This document shows, one piece after another, positions 56,393-64,000 of a stretch of DNA of 64,000 bases. The notes below the pieces were generated by a model, which searched no databases, had not been told where the DNA came from, and was given only the letters and a program-made list of their open reading frames with translations. Where the stretch lies: NCBI RefSeq assembly GCF_002873395.1, contig NZ_MCUV01000046.1, positions 1 to 64,000 of the forward strand. The letters run 5' to 3'. Source of the stretch: Vibrio sp. 10N.286.49.B3. Lineage in GTDB: Bacteria > Pseudomonadota > Gammaproteobacteria > Enterobacterales > Vibrionaceae. Each line of letters starts with the position of its first letter. Within the stretch, counting starts at the first letter, position 1. A program made the position numbers and the translations under genes.

Positions 56393-57826
56393 TTATTTCT
56401 TTTTAGAAAGATCCCAAATGCCTTCTTCTAACTGAGACTTCAGCTCTGGATAGTCATTTGAATCAAACGTTGGTACTTTACCTGCTTTTAGCTGAGCGTT
56501 GTAATCCTTCGCTAGCTTAATAACAATACCAGATAGCAAGATGATGGCTGCTAAGTTAACCATAGCCATTAAGCCCATAGAAACATCCGCTAGTGCCCAA
56601 ACGGTTGGTAGCGTTGCCAATGAACCAAACATCACCATACCCAGAACAACACAACGGAATAGAGCAAGACCTTTCTTATTATTGTGCTTAAGGAAAATCA
56701 AGTTCGTTTCAGCGTATGAGTAGTTAGCAATAATTGATGTGAAAGCAAAGAAGAAGATCGCTACCGCAACAAAGATACCACCCCATGAACCGACTTGCGC
56801 TGTTACAGCACGTTGAGTTAGTTCAATACCCGTTACCGCTGTATCTTGTCCGATGTACTCACCTGACATTAAGATAATGGCTACAGTCGCAGAACAGATA
56901 ACAACCGTATCCATAAATACGCCAAGCATTTGTACGTAACCTTGTGATGCTGGGTGCGGTGGGTAAGGTGTCGCTGACGCTGCTGCGTTTGGCGCAGAAC
57001 CCATACCGGCTTCGTTCGAGAACAGACCACGTTTGATACCATTAATCATCGCTTGAGCAATGGCGTAACCTAGACCACCCGCTGCCGCTTCTTGCATGCC
57101 GAAGGCACTACGGAAGATAAGCAGTAGTACATCAGGTAGCTTTTCAAGGTTCATTAGCATAATAGCCATTGCTAGTGCTAAGTAAGCCAATGCCATAACA
57201 GGAACGATAAGCTCTGCAACGCGGGCAATTTTGCGAATACCACCGAAGATAACAACGGCTGACAACACAACAATACCAATACCGACGTACAGCTGATCAA
57301 TACCAAATGCGGTATTCATCGCGCCAGCAATAGAGTTTGCTTGAACCGCGTTGAACACTAGACCAAAGGCAATGATTAAGAAGATAGAGAATAGAACCCC
57401 CATCCAGCGCATGCCTAAGCCTTTTTCCATGTAGTAAGCGGGACCACCTCGGTAGTTACCATCGCTATCACGTGTTTTATATAACTGAGCTAGTGTACTT
57501 TCTGCAAATGATGTTGCCATACCTAGCATTGCAATCAGCCACATCCAGAAGATAGCGCCAGGGCCACCTGCTGTTAGTGCAACCGCAACACCCGCCATAT
57601 TACCAGTACCAACTCGAGCAGCCAGGCTTGTACAAAGAGCTTGAAAAGAAGAAATGCCTGCACTGTCTGATTTACGGCTATTACGCAGTACACTGAACAT
57701 GTGTCCAAAGTGTCTAAACTGGATAAAGCCTAAGCGGATAGTGAAGTAAACACCAACGCCAACCAATAAATATACCAGAATCGATCCCCAAAGAAGATCG
57801 TTCATTAAACCAATTAATTCTGTCAC
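56393..57826 (-). CDS. Alanine/glycine:Na+ (AGCS) symporter
   Basis: The 477-residue protein has about 11 hydrophobic segments and the AGCS family motifs GGPGAIFWMWLIAMLGMATSF, RGGPAYYMEKGLG and SNEAGMGSAPNAAA. These proteins import alanine or glycine with sodium; the exact substrate is not set by sequence. The start is GTG with GAGG six bases upstream. I looked for a glycine riboswitch upstream, as some vibrios have one before an AGCS gene, and did not find it. The gene stands alone. Confidence 0.93.
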   Translation of the reverse strand: MTELIGLMNDLLWGSILVYLLVGVGVYFTIRLGFIQFRHFGHMFSVLRNSRKSDSAGISSFQALCTSLAARVGTGNMAGVAVALTAGGPGAIFWMWLIAMLGMATSFAESTLAQLYKTRDSDGNYRGGPAYYMEKGLGMRWMGVLFSIFLIIAFGLVFNAVQANSIAGAMNTAFGIDQLYVGIGIVVLSAVVIFGGIRKIARVAELIVPVMALAYLALAMAIMLMNLEKLPDVLLLIFRSAFGMQEAAAGGLGYAIAQAMINGIKRGLFSNEAGMGSAPNAAASATPYPPHPASQGYVQMLGVFMDTVVICSATVAIILMSGEYIGQDTAVTGIELTQRAVTAQVGSWGGIFVAVAIFFFAFTSIIANYSYAETNLIFLKHNNKKGLALFRCVVLGMVMFGSLATLPTVWALADVSMGLMAMVNLAAIILLSGIVIKLAKDYNAQLKAGKVPTFDSNDYPELKSQLEEGIWDLSKKK

Positions 57827-58537
57827 AAGAACCTCACATAGAGTTTAAACAATGATTTTGCGTCCTGCCTGATCCTAAAATCGCCTATGCCGTTGTCAAT
57901 GTTGTGGTGGCACTGCTTTTGTGGTTATTTGGTGCGATATAGAATGTAAATTGTTGCCTCATGCATCCATTTTACGTAATCAATGTATTTTGACCGTGCG
58001 GATAATGCAGTGAGATCAAGGAAAAATCAATATGCAAACAGCTTCACTTAAGGGCTATTATTCACCATAAAATCACCTGTAGTTAACATTAAAACTAATA
58101 ACCACACCATTGTGGCACACAAAAAATCAAACAAACAGGTAACATAAGCAGACATTATATGTTGGAAGGGAATTGATTTAGAAAAAACGAGCTAAACCTA
58201 ATTCGGGCAAGGCATTTCCCCCACCGAAGAGAAAATTTGAAAAAGTGTAGAAGCAAGAGAGATGCAGATAAAAAGCGATGACCTTTAACATTCATCAATA
58301 AAGATTCGTTTAATCAATAAACCGAGTAATCATCAAAGTAATTTAATTATAAATATCAGTCTGTTTGATTGTTTTTTAATCGCCATTTGATGCTATAAAT
58401 GTGAAATAGCCCCTAAAAGTGACCATCAAACCAAGCCAAGCGTAACAAATGCGAAATATATCAAGGTTATGATTAGTTTGAATGTGATATTAAATATATT
58501 CCACTTTAGCTGGTAAACACATATAAAGAGGTAGCTT
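57827..58537. other. AT-rich 711-base gap between AGCS gene and DUF3545 gene
   Basis: This is the longest gene-free stretch. It separates two divergent genes. I see no ORF with a ribosome site, no riboswitch consensus and no strong terminator. There is a small hairpin CCACA-CCAT-TGTGG near 58100, and AT-rich promoter-like sequence before both genes. A decayed gene is possible but I found no recognisable remnant. Confidence 0.6.
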
Positions 58538-58726
58538 ATGGATAGCTTTCAACTCGATGATATTATGGATTTTGATTCATCAGTAACTCACAAGACACGC
58601 ACAACGAAACCTGCCAAAAGAAAATGGCGAGAAATTGAAGCCATTAAAGATCGCAGGCGTTTACAAAAAGAGTTAATGGATATTGATATGGGCCTTGATT
58701 TCAATCTAGAAGATATCAAGCTATAG
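58538..58726 (+). CDS. DUF3545 family small protein
   Basis: The 62-residue protein has an acidic N-terminus, a basic centre (TTKPAKRKWREIEAIKDRRRL) and an acidic C-terminus. The KRKWREIEAIKDR core is what I recall as DUF3545, a family confined to vibrios and related marine gamma-proteobacteria with unknown function. GAGG lies seven bases before the ATG, and a hairpin follows. The charged coil suggests a regulatory or nucleic-acid-binding role, which is only a guess. Confidence 0.8.
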   Translation: MDSFQLDDIMDFDSSVTHKTRTTKPAKRKWREIEAIKDRRRLQKELMDIDMGLDFNLEDIKL

Positions 58727-58791
58727 GTCTTTGGCGATAGCTGTCAAGGCGATACGATAGCCTCAACTCTCTCATGTTACACCGCTAAACA

Positions 58792-58815
58792 GGCGCTCTT
58801 GCGAGCGCCATTTTG
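58792..58815 (+). terminator. Terminator after the DUF3545 gene
   Basis: GGCGCTC and GAGCGCC form a stem with loop TTGC, followed by ATTTT. Confidence 0.6.
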
Positions 58816-58850
58816 ATTCAGTGCTTAATCGTAAGCAGGTAAGCCCAAGT

Positions 58851-59402
58851 CTAGCAGCACTCTTTATCGACTTGCTTTACCCGTTCGGCTAACTGACGAT
58901 AACGATCCGCAATTGTATTACCAAATACTGGGTCATCTTCTACCTGATCCCACTTAGATTCAACACACTGCCAATCTTGAGTCGTAAACGTCTTAGCGAT
59001 AAGTGGCAGGATGATTTTTTCTTCTTGCTCTAAATGATGCTTTTGCTCTGCAACAAAGGTATCGAGGTGCTCAATAAAGACTTGATTGGGTACGACAGCA
59101 TCTTGCAAAATCATATCGACAATCATCAAAAAGTTTTGAGTATTGTCCGCTAACGCCCGATGCTCTTGAGCTAAGTCGTCAACTAATGCCTCATCACCAT
59201 ATTTATCTATATAGTAATAATAGAGGATGTCCTCTTTAGGGTGATGTACCTTATCTGAGTGTTCGATAAAGTAATCGACGATTTCCTTAACTAAACTATA
59301 ATTTATCGTCTGCTCATTACTCAACTGACGTCGTTTTTGACGTAAGATAGCCAACAGACGGACCATATAGCCATGCTCTCTGCGGATCCTTTCAATCATC
59401 AT
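58851..59402 (-). CDS. Hemerythrin HHE domain protein
   Basis: The 183-residue protein is a four-helix hemerythrin-like protein. Candidate di-iron ligands are in IRREHGYM, HHPKEDILYYY (H-x-x-x-E), EHRALADN and HHLEQEEKIILP. Such proteins bind oxygen or nitric oxide or sense oxygen or iron; function here is unknown. A GGAG six bases upstream supports the ATG at 59402; codons further upstream are out of the family alignment. A C-terminal Cys-Cys pair is present. Confidence 0.85.
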   Translation of the reverse strand: MMIERIRREHGYMVRLLAILRQKRRQLSNEQTINYSLVKEIVDYFIEHSDKVHHPKEDILYYYYIDKYGDEALVDDLAQEHRALADNTQNFLMIVDMILQDAVVPNQVFIEHLDTFVAEQKHHLEQEEKIILPLIAKTFTTQDWQCVESKWDQVEDDPVFGNTIADRYRQLAERVKQVDKECC

Positions 59403-59555
59403 TATTGCTCTCCTTTTCCTTACATACTGTAAGTGTATACAAAAACAGCGCACTCCGCCTTGACAGTGCTCAGAAAGTAGACAAGACGAAGGTGAAGAAG
59501 ATCAGGTTATACTCATTGCTGTGATGATGAGATCAAAGAGAATTTACTTTATCTA

Positions 59556-60260
59556 CTATTCGTTTATATGAGGTGGGGTTAAGTCGATATGCCAATTAAT
59601 ACTCTGACGCTGTGTACTTTCTAAAATCTGATTAACCTTAGAGAAGTGCTGGCAGCCAAAGAAGCCACGGTAAGCCGATAACGGTGAAGGATGAGCCGAG
59701 GTTAGAACATGGTGTTTATCAGTGTCTATCATGCGACCTTTTTTCTGGGCATGTGCACCCCACAATAAAAAGATCACGTCCTGATGATGCTCATTGAGGG
59801 TGGCAATGATGCTATCGGTAAAGGTTTCCCAACCGGACTTAGCATGAGAGTGCGCCTTGCCTTGCTCAACCGTTAAAACCGTATTAAGCAATAGGACGCC
59901 TTGATCTGCCCAAGACTTTAAAAAACCATGCGTCGGGATTTCAAACCCTTCGATATCTTGCGCTAACTCTTTATACATATTTGCCAATGACGGGGGCGTT
60001 TTTACACCTGGCAATACTGAAAAGCACAGACCATGCGCTTGCTGCGGTCCATGATAAGGATCTTGCCCCAGAATAACGACTTTTACATCTTGAAATGGAG
60101 TGAATTCAAAGGCATTAAAAACAGCATCTTGAGGAGGATAAATAACTTTACCTAACTGACGCTCTTGCTCAACAAAGCTTAGGGTCGCTTGGAAGTAGTC
60201 TTGCTGCTTTTCTTGCTCAATGATGCTCTTCCAAGTCATCGATAGTGGAACGGTATTCAT
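59556..60260 (-). CDS. ung: Uracil-DNA glycosylase Ung
   Basis: Ung removes uracil from DNA in base excision repair. The 234-residue product has the active site [30 protein letters not shown] and [11 protein letters not shown]. The start is uncertain: I give the ATG at 60260, though the protein homologous to V. cholerae Ung could begin at MTWKSII seven residues later. Neither has a strong ribosome site. nfo, another base excision repair gene, lies less than 400 bases upstream. Confidence 0.95.
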   Translation of the reverse strand: MNTVPLSMTWKSIIEQEKQQDYFQATLSFVEQERQLGKVIYPPQDAVFNAFEFTPFQDVKVVILGQDPYHGPQQAHGLCFSVLPGVKTPPSLANMYKELAQDIEGFEIPTHGFLKSWADQGVLLLNTVLTVEQGKAHSHAKSGWETFTDSIIATLNEHHQDVIFLLWGAHAQKKGRMIDTDKHHVLTSAHPSPLSAYRGFFGCQHFSKVNQILESTQRQSINWHIDLTPPHINE

Positions 60261-60329
60261 GATTAGCTCGCAGTTAAATAAACGAGGTAGCATTATGGTA
60301 CTAAGCGATACCTCGTTCAATCACTACCA

Positions 60330-60536
60330 TTAAGAAAAGCGAATTTGAGGAGTGCGGAAGTGCGCAGAGCTACGTGAGTAATGATGATGTACCATCACAC
60401 GGTTTACGGCCTGGTAAGGTTTCATCTTTCGCTTATTAGCCGCCATGATATCAGCAATCTTATCTTCTTTTGTCGACTGAGGAGTCAACGCTTGAATTGG
60501 TTGTTCGATAGGACGAGTTGTAGTTGAAATAGTCAT
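60330..60536 (-). CDS. Small basic protein of unknown function
   Basis: A 68-residue frame between nfo and ung starts MTISTTTRPIEQPIQ with AAAGGTG seven bases upstream. It is rich in His, Arg and Lys near its C-terminus (VMVHHHYSRSSAHFRTPQ) and has a helical middle (KEDKIADIMAANKRKMKPYQAVNRV). No signal peptide or membrane segment is seen and I do not recognise a family. The good ribosome site and its fit between two genes on the same strand suggest it is real. Confidence 0.6.
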   Translation of the reverse strand: MTISTTTRPIEQPIQALTPQSTKEDKIADIMAANKRKMKPYQAVNRVMVHHHYSRSSAHFRTPQIRFS

Positions 60537-60642
60537 AAGCGGCACCTTTACTCTTAATTAAAGCCAGCATAAAAACAGGCAGACCTAATCACTAATGAAA
60601 GAAAGATGCCAACTTTCACTTAACCATAAAAAAAATGTGGAT

Positions 60643-61521
60643 TTATTGAACTTGCAGGTGAAAATCGTTCAAAGTAGTAATTTCTTTCGCCCAAGATTCA
60701 GGGTCAATAGTCTCTAATATCAATGGCATAGCATCAAATCTTGGATCTTTTGCTATGTACTCAAAACAAGCCCAACCTATCTCACCTTGACCAAGGGAAT
60801 GGTGTCTATCGACTCGACTTGCCAAGGCTACCTTTGAATCATTTATATGCATTGCCCTTAAATAGTGCATCCCCACCACCTGATCAAACTCAGCAAAGGT
60901 CGCATCACACGCCTCTTTCGTACGTAAGTCATAACCTGCTGTGAAGGTATGGCAAGTATCTAAACAGACGCCAACTCGGCTTTTATCTTTTACTTGTGCG
61001 ATTATTTGTGCGAGATGCTCAAAGCGCCAACCAAGGTTACTGCCCTGACCTGCGGTATTTTCAATAACAGCGATGACATTAGGTACCGCTTCATGAGCGA
61101 GGTTAATCGACTCCGCAATGCGACTTAAGCATTCTTCTTCTGAAATTTTCTTTAAATGACTACCTGGGTGGAAATTAAGTAGCGTTAGACCTAACTGATC
61201 ACAGCGCTCCATTTCATCAATGAATGCCGCTCGAGATTTTTCTAACTTCTCTTCTTCCGGCGCACCTAAGTTAATAAGGTAAGAGTCATGCGGCAGGATC
61301 TGCTCGGCACTGTAACCAAGCATTTTGCAATTCGCTTTAAAAGCACTGATGGTTGCAGCTTCTAGTGGCTTAGCCGCCCACTGTCTTTGATTTTTAGTAA
61401 ATAAGGCAAAAGCTGTCGCACCAATTTTTTTGGCTCGCATTGGTGCCTGATCAACCCCACCAGCAGCTGAAACATGAGCACCGATGTATTTCTTATTTTG
61501 TTTTTTTAAATTATCTGTCAT
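60643..61521 (-). CDS. nfo: Deoxyribonuclease IV (endonuclease IV)
   Basis: Nfo is a zinc-dependent AP endonuclease of base excision repair. The 292-residue TIM-barrel protein contains [51 protein letters not shown] and [12 protein letters not shown], which include the zinc ligands. I prefer the ATG at 61521 over the GTG three codons upstream. It is upstream of the small ORF and ung and could be co-transcribed with them. Confidence 0.97.
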   Translation of the reverse strand: MTDNLKKQNKKYIGAHVSAAGGVDQAPMRAKKIGATAFALFTKNQRQWAAKPLEAATISAFKANCKMLGYSAEQILPHDSYLINLGAPEEEKLEKSRAAFIDEMERCDQLGLTLLNFHPGSHLKKISEEECLSRIAESINLAHEAVPNVIAVIENTAGQGSNLGWRFEHLAQIIAQVKDKSRVGVCLDTCHTFTAGYDLRTKEACDATFAEFDQVVGMHYLRAMHINDSKVALASRVDRHHSLGQGEIGWACFEYIAKDPRFDAMPLILETIDPESWAKEITTLNDFHLQVQ

Positions 61522-61856
61522 TGCTTTCACTTCATACTTTCAATGTATGTTATCAATTGATTGATTTTTCGTATGTAACTTAACTTTCTAACGGTCTAAT
61601 GTAGTAAATTTACCACAAAAAGTGAAATATTCATTTATCATAAATTAGCATAAAAAAAATGAAAACTTTGTTTTCGAAGCTTTTATTGATTTAACGCAAT
61701 AAAAATACCTTTCAAAAAATAAGGTTTTTAGTTGTAATTTGATCCAAATCAATATTATTATACTGGATATTCGCTATATAATACGTAGCTCAACAAAAAT
61801 AATAGAAATTAAACATCATAATTAACAACCCACGATATGTGGACTAGGAGAGAGTC
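61522..61856. other. nfo-grcA intergenic region
   Basis: This AT-rich 335-base gap lies between divergent genes. It carries the FNR box and -10 of grcA, listed separately. No ORF is supported. Confidence 0.7.
61739..61782 (+). promoter_or_regulatory. FNR-dependent class II promoter of grcA
   Basis: TTGATCCAAATCAA (61739-61752) is a perfect FNR box (TTGAT-N4-ATCAA). A TATAAT lies at 61777-61782, so transcription would start near 61788 and the FNR centre is at about -42, the class II position. E. coli grcA (yfiD) is likewise FNR-activated. Confidence 0.85.
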
Positions 61857-62234
61857 ATGATCCAAGGTATTCAAATTACAAGTGCTGCAAACGCTGATCT
61901 ACAAAACTCAATCTGGCTACTAGACAGTGAGAAAAACGAAGCTCGCTGTGTTGTTGCTGCTGCTGGCTACGAAGCTGACCAAGTCATCGCATCTGCTGAT
62001 CTAGGTGAATTCGAAAGCCGTGAAGTTGCTGTTGAAGCAACGCCTCTTATCGAAGGTGGTCAACACCTAAACGTAAACGTACTTAAGCGTGAAACTCTAC
62101 TGGATGCTGTTGAGCACCCAGAGAACTACCCACAACTGACTATCCGTGTATCGGGTTATGCTGTACGTTTTAACTCACTAACAACTGAACAGCAGAAAGA
62201 CGTAATCGCTCGTACTTTCACTGATTCTCTATAA
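61857..62234 (+). CDS. grcA: Autonomous glycyl radical cofactor GrcA (YfiD)
   Basis: GrcA replaces the oxygen-damaged C-terminal part of pyruvate formate-lyase and restores its activity. The 125-residue protein has the glycyl radical motif [12 protein letters not shown] near its C-terminus, with the radical glycine about 23 residues from the end. AGGAGAG lies before the ATG. The FNR promoter fits its anaerobic or microaerobic role. Base use is biased to common codons, typical of a highly expressed gene. Confidence 0.97.
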   Translation: MIQGIQITSAANADLQNSIWLLDSEKNEARCVVAAAGYEADQVIASADLGEFESREVAVEATPLIEGGQHLNVNVLKRETLLDAVEHPENYPQLTIRVSGYAVRFNSLTTEQQKDVIARTFTDSL

Positions 62235-62270
62235 TTAGTGCATTAAGAATATTGCTACTCTATTGATACG

Positions 62271-62301
62271 AAAAAAGGTGCTCACTTGAGCACCTTTTTT
62301 T
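62271..62301. terminator. Bidirectional terminator between grcA and thrC
   Basis: AAAAAAGGTGCTC and GAGCACCTTTTTTT form a stem with a four-base loop; T runs are on both exits. Confidence 0.9.
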
Positions 62302-62322
62302 ATACATCTGACTTGGTATTAA

Positions 62323-63606
62323 TTAGCCATACACTTTATGTAAGATCGCTTTTAAGCCTTCAAAGTCATTATCCATCTCTGCTGATAATGATTCCATTAC
62401 GGCATGTTTCGCCAATGGTGCTGGTAAATCAATATCCGTGTCTAAGATATCATCCACCACTTCTTTGAACTTAGCAGGGTGTGCTGTACATAGGAATAGA
62501 CCGGTTTCACCTTCTTGTAACTGTTCATCTAGCAAGCGGTAAGCAATCGCACCATGTGGCTCACATAGATAACCTTGCTCATAAAGATCTTTTACTGATG
62601 CTGAACTTTGTGCATCGGTCGCCATACCTTTACCTAAAGTATCTAAACCCCAACCCTTAATGCGGCAAAGCTCTTCAATTCGTGGCCAGTTATTTGGCTG
62701 ACTCACATCCATCGCATTCGATGTGGTTGCAACCGTTGGTTTTGGCTCCCACTGACCCGTTTCTAAGTAACGAGGCACAGTATCATTGGCATTCGTCGCG
62801 GCAATAAAGCGCTTCACAGGTAAACCAAGCGCTTTCGCTAGTAAGCCTGCTGTTAAGTTACCAAAGTTACCACTTGGTACTGAGATAACAAGGTTTTCAC
62901 GCTCTGCTTTACTCATCTGCGCAGCCGCTTCGAAGTAGTAACAGATTTGTGCCATAAGACGGCTGATATTGATTGAGTTTGCTGAGTTTAGACCAACATC
63001 TTCACGTAGTTGAGCATCATCAAATGATTGTTTAACCAACGCTTGGCAGTCATCAAAATCGCCATTAATGGCCACAGTATGGATATTGCCACCTAATGTA
63101 CAAAATAGCTTTTCTTGTAGTGGGCTGATTTTGCCTTTCGGATATAAAATCACAACATTGATATCTTCCATGCCATAGAAAGCATGAGCGACAGCAGCAC
63201 CAGTGTCACCCGACGTTGCCGTTAAGATAGTGATCTTGCCACCATCAGAAACCGCTTTTAAAGATTGCGCCATAAAACGGCCACCAAAGTCTTTAAAAGC
63301 AAGCGTAGGTCCATGGAAAAGCTCCAACGCATAAACGTCATCTTTTACTGACTTAATAGGTGCTGGGAACTGAAAGGCATTATCAACTAATTGAGCCACT
63401 TGCTCTGCTGGTAGCTCATCACCAATTAATGCTGATAAAATTTTGCTGCTGCGAGGAATGAAGCTTTCCGCTAGCAATGCATCGATATCATCAAATGCCG
63501 GTAAATCTGATGGGAAAAATAGCCCTTGATTGCGACCTAAACCTTGGCGTACGGCTTGGCCAAATGACACTTGTTGGTCGTTTTCTTTGATGTTATACAG
63601 CTTCAT
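62323..63606 (-). CDS. thrC: Threonine synthase
   Basis: ThrC converts O-phosphohomoserine to threonine with PLP. The 427-residue protein has the PLP lysine region [36 protein letters not shown] and [14 protein letters not shown] (here [10 protein letters not shown]). Its ATG overlaps the thrB stop by four bases (ATGA), the usual thrB-thrC coupling. Confidence 0.98.
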   Translation of the reverse strand: MKLYNIKENDQQVSFGQAVRQGLGRNQGLFFPSDLPAFDDIDALLAESFIPRSSKILSALIGDELPAEQVAQLVDNAFQFPAPIKSVKDDVYALELFHGPTLAFKDFGGRFMAQSLKAVSDGGKITILTATSGDTGAAVAHAFYGMEDINVVILYPKGKISPLQEKLFCTLGGNIHTVAINGDFDDCQALVKQSFDDAQLREDVGLNSANSINISRLMAQICYYFEAAAQMSKAERENLVISVPSGNFGNLTAGLLAKALGLPVKRFIAATNANDTVPRYLETGQWEPKPTVATTSNAMDVSQPNNWPRIEELCRIKGWGLDTLGKGMATDAQSSASVKDLYEQGYLCEPHGAIAYRLLDEQLQEGETGLFLCTAHPAKFKEVVDDILDTDIDLPAPLAKHAVMESLSAEMDNDFEGLKAILHKVYG

Positions 63607-64000
63607 AAGTCACTTCCTGTTACTTTCGAGCCTTGCTTATCTAAACGACAAACATGCACGAATCCTTCTTGGTTTTGTACATAATTAGTTTCAAGCCACG
63701 CAGCAATACGTTGCGCGACATCTTCACTTTGGCAAACACTAAATAAAGTTGGACCACTACCTGAGATCCCTGTAGCTAACGAACCTGCTGACATCGCATA
63801 TTCACGCGCTTGAGCAAAGCCAGGTAGCAGTTTCGCACGATAAGGTTCAGCAATCACGTCTTTGATCATCTTCGCTGCCAACTCAGGTTGATTGGAGTGA
63901 CAAGCATGGATAAAGCCCGCGAGGTGACGACCGTGCGCGATAATATCTTGGCGACGGTATTGTGACGGTAAAATCTCACGCGCTTCAGCTGTCGAGACTT
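63603..64000 (-). CDS. thrB: Homoserine kinase ThrB (partial; N-terminal part off the right edge)
   Basis: The visible part is about 131 codons of the C-terminal region of a GHMP-family homoserine kinase, entering from the right edge as [18 protein letters not shown]. It includes [21 protein letters not shown] and the [15 protein letters not shown] motif 3. The gene is open to the window edge; an internal ATG at 63881 is not its start. thrA should lie further right in a thrABC operon. Confidence 0.96.
   Translation of the reverse strand, partial: VSTAEAREILPSQYRRQDIIAHGRHLAGFIHACHSNQPELAAKMIKDVIAEPYRAKLLPGFAQAREYAMSAGSLATGISGSGPTLFSVCQSEDVAQRIAAWLETNYVQNQEGFVHVCRLDKQGSKVTGSDL

Noticed and set aside
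58195..58260. Glycine riboswitch (CACCGAAG near 58220)
   Set aside because: The motif is on the strand away from the AGCS gene and the other conserved aptamer blocks (such as CAGGTAAAAGGAC) are missing.
1..64000. Insertion sequences, prophage, integron, toxin-antitoxin or defence islands
   Set aside because: No transposase, integrase other than XerD, phage structural gene, or paired small toxin/antitoxin frames were seen; gene content is core housekeeping.

Overview
The window is ordinary chromosomal DNA of a gamma-proteobacterium, most likely a member of the Vibrionaceae (Vibrio, Photobacterium, Aliivibrio or a close relative). The evidence is family-level: a VpsR-type biofilm regulator beside lysS/prfB, an HlyU-type ArsR regulator beside nhaR and an NptA-type Na+/phosphate transporter, a DUF3545 small protein, and an rRNA leader of Vibrio type. 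I see no insertion sequence, prophage, integron, CRISPR array or tRNA gene. Nearly every gene is a housekeeping gene with a full-length product. Genus and species cannot be fixed from what is visible. Layout from left to right: the leader and P1/P2 promoters of an rRNA operon run off the left edge (minus strand). Then come clpB with a sigma-32 promoter, pgeF-rluD, and divergently bamD. A lytic transglycosylase F-like gene, raiA with a perfect CRP site, and pheA behind a pheL attenuator follow, then yjjX, and on the other strand slt-trpR. ettA and an M23 peptidase gene come next. aroF-tyrA (minus) has three TyrR-like boxes, so the phenylalanine and tyrosine branches and trpR lie within 10 kb. 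Peptidoglycan recycling genes nagZ and anmK diverge next to this. From 20.8 to 25 kb is a pyruvate module: a CstA-family transporter gene with tandem BtsR-type boxes, followed by a BtsS/BtsR two-component pair whose sensor keeps the four pyruvate-contacting residues I recall for E. coli BtsS. From 25 to 33 kb is the conserved block murJ-ribF-ileS-lspA-fkpB-ispH (minus), interrupted by a hexanucleotide tandem repeat just upstream of fkpB, and then rpsT with a TTG start. hlyU, nhaR and nptA follow. thyA, lgt, a TSUP permease gene, ptsP and rppH form a tight minus-strand run. An AT-rich 625-base gap carrying several DnaA-box-like 9-mers separates rppH from mutH. A VpsR-type regulator with an eroded ATPase site, lysS-prfB (with the programmed +1 frameshift), recJ-dsbC-xerD and fldB follow. 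Then come brnQ, a possible small RNA, trmN6 and srmB. The last part, yaaA, an AGCS symporter gene, DUF3545, hemerythrin, ung, a 68-residue unknown, nfo, grcA with a class II FNR promoter, thrC and a cut-off thrB, belongs as far as I remember to a different part of the V. cholerae chromosome, so a synteny breakpoint may lie between srmB and yaaA. The window holds no obvious undescribed multi-gene system. The best leads are regulatory or small: the hexamer repeat at fkpB, the DnaA-box cluster, repeats upstream of vpsR and nptA, the sRNA candidate near 53.1 kb, the 68-residue ORF, and the degenerate Walker motifs of the VpsR homologue.
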